From positions 1,488,001 through 1,552,000 of the forward strand of contig NZ_AP020337.1 in the NCBI RefSeq assembly GCF_009176725.1: a DNA stretch of 64,000 nt, given 5' to 3'. The notes beneath the pieces were generated by a model. The model did not search any database. It had not been told where the DNA came from and saw only the letters and a program-made list of their open reading frames with translations. The DNA is from Pseudomonas sp. KUIN-1. GTDB lineage: Bacteria > Pseudomonadota > Gammaproteobacteria > Pseudomonadales > Pseudomonadaceae. Both the position numbers and the translations under genes were made by a program. This document shows positions 53,863 to 63,405 of this stretch, piece after piece. How positions within the stretch are numbered: position 1 is the stretch's first letter; the number at the start of each line of letters is the position of its first letter.

Positions 53863-54759
53863 TTGAAACTGCTCGGCATCTTCACCCTGGTCCTTGCGCT
53901 CACCGGCTGCAGTTCGATGTTGTTCTACCCCGAGCAAGGTGTTCCGTTCACGCCCGACAAGGCGCGCCTGCAGTATCAGGACGTGAACCTCACTGCTGCC
54001 GACGGGACGCGCCTGCACGGCTGGTGGTTGCCCGCCAAAGAAGGCGTGCCGGTCAAGGGTACGGTGCTGCATCTGCACGGCAACGGTGGCAACCTGTCCT
54101 GGCATCTTGGCGGCGTCTGGTGGCTGCCCGAGCAGGGTTATCAGGTGTTGATGCTGGATTACCGTGGCTATGGCGAGTCGCAGGGCGAGCCGAGCCTGCC
54201 GGCGGTCTATGAGGATGTTCAGGCCGCTTTCGACTGGTTGAACACTGCACCGCAAGTGCAAGGCAAACCGCTTGTGGTCCTGGGGCAAAGCATTGGCGGG
54301 GCGCTGGCCGTGCATTATCTTTCCGAACACCCGCAAGAGCGTTCGCGTCTCAAGGCGCTGGTGCTGGACAGTGTGCCGGCCAGCTACCGCAGCGTCGCGC
54401 GAAACTCGCTGAGCAAATCGTGGCTGACCTGGCCATTGAAAACGCCCTTGTCCTGGCTGATCCCGGAAGCCGACAGCGCGGTCAACGGCCTGCCACGACT
54501 GGCCGGCACACCGATGCTGATCTTTCACAGCATGGACGACACGCTGGTGCCGCTCGCCAACGGCCTCGAGCTGTACAAGGCCGCGCCTCCGCCGCGCGTA
54601 TTGCAATTGACCCGTGGTGAACACGTGCAGACGTTCGCAGACCCTCTCTGGCGTCAGGTGATGCTGCGCTATCTGGACGATCCGACGCATTTCAACGGTC
54701 TGCGTCGCCTTGCGGAAGTGCCCAATTACCCGACCCCCGCAACACCGCCAGCGCAATGA
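53863..54759 (+). CDS. Lipoprotein-type alpha/beta hydrolase
   Basis: A 298-residue protein with a lipoprotein signal (MKLLGIFTLVLALTGC, lipobox LTGC) and an alpha/beta-hydrolase fold (LHLHGNGGNLSWHLGG oxyanion loop, DYRGYGESQGEP, nucleophile Ser in VLGQSIGGALAV, Asp near HSMDDTLVPLANG, His in RGEHVQTFAD). The BEM46/YfhR-like group fits; the substrate is unknown. I choose TTG at 53863, because AAGGAG lies seven bases ahead and the result is a standard signal peptide. Upstream in-frame ATG 53839 and GTG 53833 have poor ribosome sites. It overlaps the next gene by four bases. Confidence 0.85.
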   Translation: MKLLGIFTLVLALTGCSSMLFYPEQGVPFTPDKARLQYQDVNLTAADGTRLHGWWLPAKEGVPVKGTVLHLHGNGGNLSWHLGGVWWLPEQGYQVLMLDYRGYGESQGEPSLPAVYEDVQAAFDWLNTAPQVQGKPLVVLGQSIGGALAVHYLSEHPQERSRLKALVLDSVPASYRSVARNSLSKSWLTWPLKTPLSWLIPEADSAVNGLPRLAGTPMLIFHSMDDTLVPLANGLELYKAAPPPRVLQLTRGEHVQTFADPLWRQVMLRYLDDPTHFNGLRRLAEVPNYPTPATPPAQ

Positions 54760-55076
54760 GCCGCGATCGTAACCTCAACGGCATGATCCTCAGCGCTGTT
54801 GGTGCGGTCATCGGCACAGTGGGCTGTCTGTGGTTTTACGGCTACCTGCACTTCGCAAAGCCCGAGGATGCACTGTTGCTCGGTGAATTCACCCTGCTCA
54901 AAACCGTGCCCGGCGAGGATTACAAGGTCGCTGCCACGCCAGCCGCCGAGGTCGCGCAGTGCGTTGATGGCGTACTGGTGTTGTTCGATACGTCGCGAAA
55001 AGGTCTGTCAGGCGTGTTGATCGATGATCGCAGGCACGCAGTGCGCTGCCTTGGCCAGCAAACGCCTCGGCCGTAA
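54756..55076 (+). CDS. Small membrane-anchored protein of unknown function
   Basis: A 106-residue protein with one N-terminal hydrophobic segment (MILSAVGAVIGTVGCLWFYGYL) followed by a likely periplasmic domain with two cysteines (VAQCVDGV, AVRCLGQ). I do not recognise a family. It overlaps the hydrolase stop by four bases (ATGA), so the two are translated together and may act together at the envelope. A strong hairpin follows. Confidence 0.75.
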   Translation: MSRDRNLNGMILSAVGAVIGTVGCLWFYGYLHFAKPEDALLLGEFTLLKTVPGEDYKVAATPAAEVAQCVDGVLVLFDTSRKGLSGVLIDDRRHAVRCLGQQTPRP

Positions 55077-55104
55077 GACACCGGTAAAAACCAGCGTCCA
55101 TGAA

Positions 55105-55134
55105 AAAGCCCCGCCTGTATGCGCAGGCGGGGCT
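55105..55134. terminator. Strong hairpin between convergent genes
   Basis: AAGCCCCGCCTG and CAGGCGGGGCTT are perfect 12-bp arms around TATGCG, preceded by an A-run for the opposite strand. It serves the leftward lipoprotein gene as an intrinsic terminator and blocks the rightward transcript. Confidence 0.8.
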
Positions 55135-55155
55135 TCGGTGCAGCAGCTCAGTCGC

Positions 55156-55938
55156 TTATTTCATCGAAGAGCGCGGTGCAACAGGCTGGTTGTCGTTGGA
55201 GATAGTCACTTCCACACGACGGTTCATGGCGCGGCCCGAGTTGCTGGTGTTGTCAGCAACCGGGTATTCCTTGCCATAACCCATGGTCACAACGCGCGCT
55301 GGGTCTACACCCATGCGTACCAGAGCCATACGCACCGAGTTGGCGCGACGCTCGGACAGCGACTGGTTGTAGGAAGCCGAACCGGTGCTGTCGGTGTAGC
55401 CTTCGACAATCACTTTGCGATCAGGGTTTTCCTGCAGGAAGGCAGCCAGCTTGCCAATGTCGCCCTGGGCGGTCGGCTTCAGTTCGGCCTTGTTGTAGTC
55501 GAACAGCACGTCACCGAAGGTCACCAGCGTACCGCGTTCGGTCTGCTTGGCGTTCAGGCTGTTTTTCAGTGCAGCGATCTGCGCGTCACGTGCTTCCAGA
55601 CGGGCCTTGGCGCGGTCGGCAGAAGCATTTTGCAGCGCTGCTTCAGAAGTGCGCAGGGCGATGGTCTGCTTGGCCAGCTCGACGCGCTGGTTGGTCAGAT
55701 ACGACAGTTGGTCGACTTTCTGCACGTCCTCATCGTTGCGGAAGGCCTGTTCTGCCTTGGTCAGCCATTCGCTGGCGTCCTTGGTTTCAAGGGCTGCGAC
55801 TTGAGTGGCCTGAGGGTTGGTCTGCAGCGCGGTGAAGTTGCTGCGAGCCTGTTCCAGGTTAGGGTTCGGCTTGGTTGCACAGGCTGCCAGGGCAACGCTC
55901 ATGGCCAGCAGAGCAGGGATCATCAATTGTTTACGCAT
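55156..55938 (-). CDS. OmpA-family outer-membrane lipoprotein with DUF4398 N-terminus (LptF-like)
   Basis: A 260-residue lipoprotein: signal with lipobox LAAC (MRKQLMIPALLAMSVALAAC), a helical DUF4398-like segment (NLEQARSNFTALQTN, EWLTKAEQAFRND), a coiled-coil region (DRAKARLEARDAQIAALKNS) and a C-terminal OmpA peptidoglycan-binding domain (LFDYNKAELKP, VEGYTDSTGSASYNQSLSER, NRRVEVTI). It matches the P. aeruginosa lipotoxin F (PA3692) design, an envelope-stress, AlgU-dependent protein; that LptF is unrelated to the LPS permease of the same name. It follows another DUF4398 lipoprotein by 59 bases in the same direction. Confidence 0.9.
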   Translation of the reverse strand: MRKQLMIPALLAMSVALAACATKPNPNLEQARSNFTALQTNPQATQVAALETKDASEWLTKAEQAFRNDEDVQKVDQLSYLTNQRVELAKQTIALRTSEAALQNASADRAKARLEARDAQIAALKNSLNAKQTERGTLVTFGDVLFDYNKAELKPTAQGDIGKLAAFLQENPDRKVIVEGYTDSTGSASYNQSLSERRANSVRMALVRMGVDPARVVTMGYGKEYPVADNTSNSGRAMNRRVEVTISNDNQPVAPRSSMK

Positions 55939-55997
55939 AATAGGGTCGTCCTTTAATCAGTTACGAATTCATGAAAACAGAAGGGTGTACAGGACAA

Positions 55998-56396
55998 TCA
56001 CTGCACCTGACGCAGGCCTTCTTCACGGAGTTCGTTGACGCCTTGACGAGCGTCCTGCACGGCCTTGGCAGCTTTGGCGGCCTGAGATTTGCGTTCTGCT
56101 ACGCGAGCGTCCCACTCGGCCTGTTCAGCCAGACGGCGTGCTTCATCGTATTTGTGATCCTGCATGGCCAGATCAGCAGCCTTGAGCTTGTCCTGAGCCG
56201 ACTTCATTTCTACCGCCGCGAACTCGGTACCGCCAGCGCTGACAGCGCTGTTGACTGCCGATTGCGAAACCGCGTACTGCTCGGAGGGCGGGTTACCGGC
56301 ACAGCCGGCCAGGATAAAGGTGCTACCGAGTGCCAGCGCAGCCAGCTTGAGACCGCGCAGGCCTTTGAATTTGGTTTTGGCAGTTAGGGTGTTCAT
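55998..56396 (-). CDS. DUF4398 lipoprotein
   Basis: A 132-residue lipoprotein: a long basic N-region (NTLTAKTKFKGLRGLKL), hydrophobic core (AALALGSTFILAGC, lipobox LAGC), then a fully helical DUF4398 domain (EFAAVEMKSAQDKLKAADLA, YDEARRLAEQAEWDARVAER). The start at ATG 56396 has GGAG upstream; a TTG five codons earlier is in frame but not needed. It heads a two-gene unit with the OmpA lipoprotein, and a sigma-22-like promoter lies in front. Confidence 0.87.
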   Translation of the reverse strand: MNTLTAKTKFKGLRGLKLAALALGSTFILAGCAGNPPSEQYAVSQSAVNSAVSAGGTEFAAVEMKSAQDKLKAADLAMQDHKYDEARRLAEQAEWDARVAERKSQAAKAAKAVQDARQGVNELREEGLRQVQ

Positions 56397-56791
56397 GTTG
56401 ATCAACTCCAATGTCTGACTCCAACGTGGTTATCCATGACAGTCGTTGCATCAAGTCCGGGCATCAGGTTCTACAACCGCCTACTGCCTTTCGGGCTTTC
56501 CTGTAATGGTTAATGGTTCCGACCTTCGCGGTTTTTGAATAGTTCAGATAAATATCTACTGACCGGTCAGGAATTTTCAGAGGCATTCAGACGAGTGCCA
56601 ATATGTTGATCATCATATGAAGGCGCGTCGAACCCCGTTCAATAACCCTGATCGCGTTCAGGTTTTTGCTGAAGCATTTGTCCAACTGCAGACTTTTGGT
56701 GCACTGTTGGCATAGCGGATTCGAATTCACGTACGCCCGTGCTACCGAGCGGGTACGCAACTGAGCCCAGATAAAAAACGGGAGAGGAACG
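56397..56791. other. 395-base divergent intergenic region between DUF4398 lipoprotein and ppc
   Basis: This interval must contain promoters for both directions. Seen: a sigma-22 (AlgU)-like promoter for the leftward lipoprotein pair and a perfect 12-bp palindrome CTGACCGGTCAG at 56559-56570. No open frame with a ribosome site, no RNA gene and no clear sigma-70 promoter for ppc were found. Confidence 0.6.
56518..56545 (-). promoter_or_regulatory. Candidate AlgU (sigma-22/RpoE-like) promoter for the lipoprotein pair
   Basis: On the minus strand TGAACTA is followed, 17 bases on, by TCGGAA, near the AlgU pattern GAACTT-N16/17-TCTGA. Two positions differ from consensus. It sits about 115 bases before the start of the DUF4398 gene, and the P. 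aeruginosa equivalents are AlgU-controlled. Confidence 0.4.
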
Positions 56792-59428
56792 ATGGCCGAT
56801 ATCGATGCGCGTCTGCGCGAAGACGTTCACCTGTTGGGTGAGCTGTTGGGGAATACGATTCGCGAGCAGCGAGGTGCGGAATTTCTCGACAAGATCGAGC
56901 GTATTCGCAAAGGTGCCAAAGCGGGCAGGCGCGGTTCCGCAGAAGGGGCCGAGCAACTCAGCTCCAGCGTCGACGGGCTGGGTGATGATGAGCTGCTGCC
57001 GGTGGCGCGTGCGTTCAACCAGTTTCTCAACCTGGCCAATATTGCCGAGCAATATCAGCTCATGCACCGCCGCGATGATAAACAGCCGCTGCCATTCGAG
57101 TCGCGAGTACTGCCCGAACTGCTTGATCGCCTCAAGGCCGAAGGCCACTCACCTGATGCCCTGGCACGCCAGCTCAGCAAGCTGGAAATCGACCTGGTGC
57201 TGACTGCGCACCCGACCGAAGTGGCACGTCGCACGCTGATTCAGAAATACGACGCCATCGCAGCGCAGCTGGCTGCACTTGATCATCGCGATCTCAATAG
57301 CATCGAGCGCACACAGATTACTTCGCGCCTGCAGCGGCTGATTGCCGAGGCCTGGCATACCGAAGAGATCCGGCGCATCCGACCCACCCCTGTCGATGAA
57401 GCCAAATGGGGTTTCGCGGTCATCGAACATTCCCTCTGGCACGCCATTCCAAACTACCTGCGCAAGGCAGACCATGCGCTGCATGCGGCCACCGGTCTGC
57501 ATCTGCCCCTGGAAGCCGCGCCGATCCGTTTTGCCTCCTGGATGGGCGGCGACCGCGACGGCAACCCGAATGTCACCGCCGCTGTCACCCGCGAAGTGCT
57601 GTTGCTGGCGCGCTGGATGGCCGCTGACCTGTACCTGCGTGACGTGGACAATCTCGCCGCAGAACTGTCGATGCAGCAGGCTAGCGATGCTCTGCGTGCC
57701 AGCGTGGGTGACAGCGCCGAACCCTATCGGGCAGAACTCAAACGCCTGCGCGAGCGCTTGCGCGCGACGCGCAACTGGGCCAATGCCTCACTGAGCGAAA
57801 CCCTGCCTGCGCCGGAAGCGGTGCTGCGAGACAACCGTGAACTGCTCGACCCGCTGCTGCTGTGCTTCCAGTCGCTGCACGAATGCGGCATGGGTGTCAT
57901 CGCCGACGGCCCGCTTCTGGATTGCCTGCGTCGTGCGGTCACATTCGGCCTGTTCCTGGTGCGTCTGGATGTTCGTCAGGATTCCAGCCGTCACTGCGCA
58001 GCGATGACCGAAATCACTGATTACCTGGGGCTGGGTCGCTACGAAGAGTGGGATGAGCAGACCCGCATCGATTTTCTGTTGCGTGAATTGAATAACCGCA
58101 GGCCGCTGCTGCCGAGCTACTTCAAACCGGCCGCCGATACCGCAGAGGTTCTCGCAACCTGCCGCGAGGTGGCGGCCGCCCCGGCGGCGTCGCTGGGGTC
58201 CTATGTCATCTCGATGGCCGGCTCGGCTTCGGATGTGCTGGCCGTGCAACTGCTGCTCAAGGAATCCGGGCTGCAGCGGCCCATGCGTGTGGTGCCGCTG
58301 TTCGAGACCCTGGCCGACCTGGATAACGCCGGGCCGGTGATCGAGACGCTGCTCGGGCTGCCGGGCTATCGCTCGCGTCTGCACGGCCCGCAAGAGGTGA
58401 TGATCGGCTATTCCGACTCGGCCAAGGATGCCGGCACCACTGCGGCGGCCTGGGCGCAGTACCGCGCCCAGGAAAGGCTGGTGGAGATCTGCCGCGAGCA
58501 GCAGGTCGAATTGCTGCTGTTCCACGGTCGCGGCGGTACAGTCGGTCGTGGCGGCGGTCCCGCGCACGCGGCGATTCTGTCGCAGCCGCCGGGTTCTGTG
58601 GCCGGGCGTTTCCGGACCACCGAGCAAGGGGAAATGATTCGTTTCAAATTCGGTCTGCCGGACATCGCCGAGCAGAACCTCAATCTGTATCTGGCTGCCG
58701 TGCTGGAAGCGACCCTGTTGCCACCGCCACCTCCGCAGCCAGCGTGGCGGACGATGATGGACCAGATGGCCGACGACGGGGTCAGTGCCTACCGAGCGGT
58801 GGTGCGCGAGAATCCCGAATTCGTCGAGTATTTCCGTCAGGCGACGCCCGAGCAGGAGCTGGGGCGCTTGCCACTTGGCAGTCGTCCGGCCAAGCGCCGC
58901 GAGGGCGGTGTAGAAAGTCTTCGTGCCATTCCGTGGATCTTCGCCTGGACGCAGACGCGTCTGATGCTGCCCGCCTGGCTGGGTTGGGAGGCCGCGCTGA
59001 GCAAAGCGCTGGAGCGCGGCGAAGGCGAGGTGCTGGCGCAGATGCGTGAGCAGTGGCCGTTCTTCAGAACGCGCATCGACATGCTGGAAATGGTCCTTGC
59101 CAAAGCCGATGCGGACATCGCCCGACTCTACGACGAACGTCTGGTCAGCGCCGAGCTGCAACATTTGGGTGCACATTTACGCGACCTATTGTCGCAGGCG
59201 TGCAATGTGGTTCTGGGGCTGACCGGGCAGACGCAACTTCTGGCTCACAGCCCTGAAACGCTGGAATTCATCAGTCTGCGCAACACCTACCTTGACCCGT
59301 TGCATTTGCTTCAGGCGGAGCTGCTGTCGCGCTCGCGTAATCGTGAAGCCAGTCTGGACAGTCCTCTGGAACTGGCGCTGCTGGTGTCTGTAGCGGGGAT
59401 TGCTGCCGGTCTGCGTAACACGGGCTGA
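56792..59428 (+). CDS. ppc: Phosphoenolpyruvate carboxylase
   Basis: An 878-residue enzyme making oxaloacetate from PEP and bicarbonate to refill the TCA cycle. Seen: the catalytic His in [13 protein letters not shown], the [14 protein letters not shown] region, [14 protein letters not shown], the glycine-rich loop [15 protein letters not shown] and the conserved C-terminal end GLRNTG. Allosteric residues near the C-terminus appear normal. Start at 56792 with GGAGAGG upstream. It stands alone, with 282 bases before adk. Confidence 0.96.
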   Translation: MADIDARLREDVHLLGELLGNTIREQRGAEFLDKIERIRKGAKAGRRGSAEGAEQLSSSVDGLGDDELLPVARAFNQFLNLANIAEQYQLMHRRDDKQPLPFESRVLPELLDRLKAEGHSPDALARQLSKLEIDLVLTAHPTEVARRTLIQKYDAIAAQLAALDHRDLNSIERTQITSRLQRLIAEAWHTEEIRRIRPTPVDEAKWGFAVIEHSLWHAIPNYLRKADHALHAATGLHLPLEAAPIRFASWMGGDRDGNPNVTAAVTREVLLLARWMAADLYLRDVDNLAAELSMQQASDALRASVGDSAEPYRAELKRLRERLRATRNWANASLSETLPAPEAVLRDNRELLDPLLLCFQSLHECGMGVIADGPLLDCLRRAVTFGLFLVRLDVRQDSSRHCAAMTEITDYLGLGRYEEWDEQTRIDFLLRELNNRRPLLPSYFKPAADTAEVLATCREVAAAPAASLGSYVISMAGSASDVLAVQLLLKESGLQRPMRVVPLFETLADLDNAGPVIETLLGLPGYRSRLHGPQEVMIGYSDSAKDAGTTAAAWAQYRAQERLVEICREQQVELLLFHGRGGTVGRGGGPAHAAILSQPPGSVAGRFRTTEQGEMIRFKFGLPDIAEQNLNLYLAAVLEATLLPPPPPQPAWRTMMDQMADDGVSAYRAVVRENPEFVEYFRQATPEQELGRLPLGSRPAKRREGGVESLRAIPWIFAWTQTRLMLPAWLGWEAALSKALERGEGEVLAQMREQWPFFRTRIDMLEMVLAKADADIARLYDERLVSAELQHLGAHLRDLLSQACNVVLGLTGQTQLLAHSPETLEFISLRNTYLDPLHLLQAELLSRSRNREASLDSPLELALLVSVAGIAAGLRNTG

Positions 59429-59653
59429 TGGATCCGGCCAATGTCATCGTCGGGCCTTTTCGGTCCGGCGATGGCCAGCGCGGGTTTTCCAGGCGGGTCT
59501 GCCTGAAACGTTGATATAGGTCATGTCACTCTGAAATCAAGGCCGGCAAGCCGGTACGCCTGCGGTTACTGCGACTTTCGGCGGCTTGTGCGGCCTCGGT
59601 CTGCTGTGTATCTTGATCAGCCTTTCGGCCTATTGGCCTGATTCATTTTTTAG

Positions 59654-60358
<705 letters not shown>

Positions 60359-60377
60359 GGCTCGCAGGCTGAACAAT

Positions 60378-60402
60378 AAATGGCCCGCTTGCGGGCCATT
60401 TG
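60378..60402 (+). terminator. Intrinsic terminator between adk and tsaB
   Basis: AAATGGCCCGC / GCGGGCCATTT arms with a three-base TTG loop, 19 bases after the adk stop. Confidence 0.7.
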
Positions 60403-60450
60403 TCATTTATACTGCTGCACTTTTTCACATTGACCACGACGGAAACACCG

Positions 60451-61125
60451 ATGACCACCTTGCTGGCCCTGGACACCGCCACTGAAGCCTGCTCGGTCGC
60501 TTTGCTGCATGACGGCAAAGTACTGAGCCACTACGAGGTGATCCCGCGCCTGCACGCCCAGCGGCTGCTGCCCATGATCAAAAGCCTGATGGCCGAGGCG
60601 GGCATTGCCATGTCGGCGCTGGACGCCATCGCTTTCGGACGTGGTCCCGGTGCGTTCACCGGTGTACGTATTGCCATCGGCGTCGTGCAAGGCCTGGCAT
60701 TCGCCCTTGAGCGTCCGGTGCTGCCCGTGTCGAACCTCGCCGTGCTGGCGCAGCGCGCCTTGCGCGAGCACGGCGTGTCGCAAGTGGCCTCGGCCATCGA
60801 TGCACGCATGGACGAGGTGTACTGGGGCTGCTATCACGAGAGCGCCGGCGAGATGCGTCTGTTGGGCGACGAAGCTGTGATGGCGCCCGAACTGGCCACG
60901 CTGCCTGCGCACGCCAGCGGGCAATGGTTTGGTGCCGGTACGGGCTGGGGCTACGCAGAGCGTATTCCGCTCAGCCTGGCAGGCCATGATGCGGCCATGC
61001 TGCCGCACGCGCAGGATCTGTTGACACTGGCGACCTTCGCCTGGCACCGCGGCGAAGCCCTGCCTGCGGATGACGCTCAGCCGGTCTACCTGCGCGACAA
61101 GGTCGCTACACCTAAAGCACGTTGA
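60451..61125 (+). CDS. tsaB: tRNA threonylcarbamoyladenosine biosynthesis protein TsaB
   Basis: A 224-residue protein: LLALDTATEACSVALL at the start, YEVIPRLHAQRLLPMI, and the ASKHA-type loop FGRGPGAFTGVRIAIGVVQG. With TsaC, TsaD and TsaE it makes t6A37 on ANN-decoding tRNAs; TsaB itself is an inactive TsaD paralogue acting as scaffold. Start at 60451 (MTTLLALDTAT); the upstream open frame overlaps the adk terminator and is not coding. Confidence 0.94.
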   Translation: MTTLLALDTATEACSVALLHDGKVLSHYEVIPRLHAQRLLPMIKSLMAEAGIAMSALDAIAFGRGPGAFTGVRIAIGVVQGLAFALERPVLPVSNLAVLAQRALREHGVSQVASAIDARMDEVYWGCYHESAGEMRLLGDEAVMAPELATLPAHASGQWFGAGTGWGYAERIPLSLAGHDAAMLPHAQDLLTLATFAWHRGEALPADDAQPVYLRDKVATPKAR

Positions 61126-61368
61126 TGGAATGAGTTCAGGACCCGCGCAATCGTCTGATTCGTCATGAACACGTCTTTCAATACTCGCCAGCATCAGCCA
61201 ATGCTGGAAAAATATCAGTTTGCCATCTACCGTTTATCGTCTGAATGGTCTTTAATCTCATTTGGCGATAACAAGTTGCAAGATATGTGGTCTAGTTATC
61301 GTTACGCAATTTGCGAACTACAAGGCAGTAACGCTAAATTGCCACTATCGACGCCGAGTACATAATCG

Positions 61369-61680
61369 ATGCGCATAGACGGAACCTCATCACGCTCGTA
61401 CCCCATCAAGCGAAAGCCGCAGAAAACACCTTCGACGGTCGAAGGTTCTTTTGAGGAAGTCGTGGTTGATGCCGAGCTGCCGCCGCCACCAGCGCGCGCT
61501 CGCCGTGAAACGGGTGATCCAACGATTGGCAGCACTGCCAACGTACCTGCGCGTCCGCAAGACATCATTTTCCCGCGCTCCATGAGCTCTCGTGTCGCCC
61601 ATGCGCTGGCCAGTTATATGGCCACTGCCAGTTTTGTCGATTGGGACCTTGAAGTATCGGGGCTCGATCTGCACGTCTGA
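61369..61680 (+). CDS. Hypothetical protein, basic and proline-containing
   Basis: A 103-residue protein with no recognised domain: a charged N-terminus (SRSYPIKRKPQKTP), an acidic/proline patch (VVVDAELPPPPARARRETG) and a C-terminal helix (SMSSRVAHALASYMATASFVDWDLEV). There is no signal peptide. Its GC content and codon use match neighbouring genes, and it is followed after two bases by the DUF72 gene, which supports a real gene. The 240 AT-rich bases upstream probably carry its promoter. Confidence 0.65.
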   Translation: MRIDGTSSRSYPIKRKPQKTPSTVEGSFEEVVVDAELPPPPARARRETGDPTIGSTANVPARPQDIIFPRSMSSRVAHALASYMATASFVDWDLEVSGLDLHV

Positions 61681-61682
61681 TT

Positions 61683-62546
61683 GTGTCTCGTCTGCCTTAC
61701 TACCTCGGTTGTCCGTCATGGAGTGAAAACGCCTGGCGCGATTCGCTGTACCCCGAAAATGCCCGCCCCAATGATTTCCTGAACCTCTACACTCAGGTGT
61801 TCAACGCTGTCGAAGGCAACACCACGTTCTATGCCCGTCCCGCCGCCACTACGGTGCAGCGCTGGGCAGAAATAATGCCCGACGATTTTCGCTTCACCGC
61901 CAAATTCCATAAAGACATCAGTCACAACGGCGACCTTCGTGAGCAGGTGGGCGCCGCTGGGGAATTCATTCGCCTGCTTGCGCCTCTGGGCAGACGGGTC
62001 GCGCCGTTCTGGCTGCAGTTGCCCGCCAGCTTCACACCGCAGCGCCTGGCCGAACTGGCCGGTTTTCTTGACGAGCTCAAGGTGTCTGTAGCAGTGGAAG
62101 TGCGCAACATGGCTTTCTTCATGAAAGGTGACGAAGAGCGCATGCTCAATCGCCTGTTGCTGGACCGAGGCGTCGAGCGCATCTGCCTCGATTCGCGGGC
62201 ATTGTTCAGCTGTGTCTCGAGTGATCCTGCAGTCCTGCACGCCCAATCGAAAAAGCCCAAGGTGCCGCCTCGTCCGGCTGCGCTGACGCTGTTTCCCCAA
62301 GTGCGCTTCATCGGCGGTCCGGACCTGGAGGCCAACGATCAGTTTCTGCTGCAGTGGGTGGAAAAGGTCGCCGTGTGGATTGAAGAGGGGCGCACGCCGT
62401 ATGTCTTCCTGCACACTCCGGACAACATCAGGGCTGCCGAGCAGGCCATGCGCTTTCACCAGCAACTGATGGCGCGATTGCCGGGCTTGCCGGCATTGTT
62501 CGAACTGGATCGCGGGCCTCAGGTGGAACAGTTGGGCTTGCTCTGA
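61683..62546 (+). CDS. DUF72 domain-containing protein (YecE-like)
   Basis: A 287-residue TIM-barrel-like DUF72 protein: YYLGCPSWSENAWRDSLYPE, FNAVEGNTTFYARPAATTVQ, DFRFTAKFHKDISH, APFWLQLPASFTP, VAVEVRNMAFF and RTPYVFLHTPDNIRA all match the family pattern. Biochemical function is unknown. It starts with GTG at 61683, two bases after the upstream stop, so the pair is probably co-transcribed. Confidence 0.88.
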   Translation: MSRLPYYLGCPSWSENAWRDSLYPENARPNDFLNLYTQVFNAVEGNTTFYARPAATTVQRWAEIMPDDFRFTAKFHKDISHNGDLREQVGAAGEFIRLLAPLGRRVAPFWLQLPASFTPQRLAELAGFLDELKVSVAVEVRNMAFFMKGDEERMLNRLLLDRGVERICLDSRALFSCVSSDPAVLHAQSKKPKVPPRPAALTLFPQVRFIGGPDLEANDQFLLQWVEKVAVWIEEGRTPYVFLHTPDNIRAAEQAMRFHQQLMARLPGLPALFELDRGPQVEQLGLL

Positions 62547-62596
62547 GGTCTTCCAGGTGTGGGCTGAAAAAGCCTGGCCTTGCGGAGAGCACGCTT

Positions 62597-62677
62597 ATGG
62601 ATGCGCAACTGCGCTGTGTTGCCCCTGTTTACAAACGCCTCTTGCGGTTCGCCTCTGTTGCCCTGGTCAAGGGTTGA
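62597..62677 (+). CDS. Possible 26-residue small ORF ahead of the extensin-like gene
   Basis: ATG at 62597 with GGAGAG eight bases upstream opens a 26-codon frame (MDAQLRCVAPVYKRLLRFAS..., basic and helical) that stops at 62675-62677, two bases before the extensin ATG. It might couple translation of the downstream gene. Conservation is unknown, so this is only a candidate. Confidence 0.3.
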   Translation: MDAQLRCVAPVYKRLLRFASVALVKG

Positions 62678-62679
62678 GC

Positions 62680-63369
62680 ATGCGCGTGCTTCTGGTATTC
62701 CTGTTGCTCTGTGCAATGGCTGCGTTGGCAGTCTGGCGTGGCTGGGTCGATGTCCCCGAGCGCTGGAACCCATGGGCGCCACTGGATGTGCGGGCCGAGC
62801 CCAACTTTCTGACGGCTTACAAGCTATCGCGATTGCAGAACGATCCCGCACTGTGCGATCAGGTGCTGAGTTCGTCGGGGTTGCGTTTCAGTCGCCAGGC
62901 CGACAGTGATCCGTCTGCTCGTTGCCCTCTGCAAAATACCCTGCGTATCCAGGGTGGCGACGTGGCGCTGAGCAGCAGCTTTCTGGCCAGTTGCCCATTG
63001 GCGGTCGCCTATGCGCTATTTGATATCCACACGTTGCAGCCTGCCGCCCAGGCCGTTTTCGGCCAGCGGGTAGCGCGGATCGATCACTTGGGCAGCTTTG
63101 CCTGCCGCAATATCTATAACCGCACCAACGCTCGGCTCAGCCAGCATGCCACGGCCAATGCGCTGGACATGGCAGGTTTTCGCCTGGCAGACGGTCAGCG
63201 CATCGGTGTTCTACAGGACTGGAACGATGATGGGGACAAGGGGCGTTTTCTGAGGCTGTTGCGTGACGGTGCCTGCAAAAATTTCAGTACGGTGCTCGGG
63301 CCGGAGTACAACGCAGCGCATCGCGATCATTTTCACGTCGACATGGGGCGCTGGTCGGTGTGCAGGTAA
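62680..63369 (+). CDS. Extensin-like C-terminal domain protein
   Basis: A 229-residue protein with an N-terminal membrane anchor (MRVLLVFLLLCAMAALAVW) and an extensin-like C-terminal domain: QHATANALDMAGFRLADGQR and HRDHFHVDMGRWSVC, together with six cysteines (LCDQVL, RCPLQ, SCPLAV, ACRNIY, ACKNF, VCR). The His...Asp and HxH spacing resembles LAS/M15 peptidoglycan peptidases, so cell-wall binding or hydrolysis is plausible but unproven. The start at 62680 fits the membrane anchor; the longer open frame from 62557 lacks a ribosome site. Confidence 0.85.
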   Translation: MRVLLVFLLLCAMAALAVWRGWVDVPERWNPWAPLDVRAEPNFLTAYKLSRLQNDPALCDQVLSSSGLRFSRQADSDPSARCPLQNTLRIQGGDVALSSSFLASCPLAVAYALFDIHTLQPAAQAVFGQRVARIDHLGSFACRNIYNRTNARLSQHATANALDMAGFRLADGQRIGVLQDWNDDGDKGRFLRLLRDGACKNFSTVLGPEYNAAHRDHFHVDMGRWSVCR

Positions 63370-63405
63370 AGCCGCGGTAAGCTGCCGGCAGGAAGCGTTC
63401 GGGGC

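Noticed and set aside
61165..61365. 66-residue plus-strand frame between tsaB and the hypothetical gene
   Set aside because: AT-rich, no ribosome site, unlike neighbours in codon use; more likely promoter or leader sequence of 61369.
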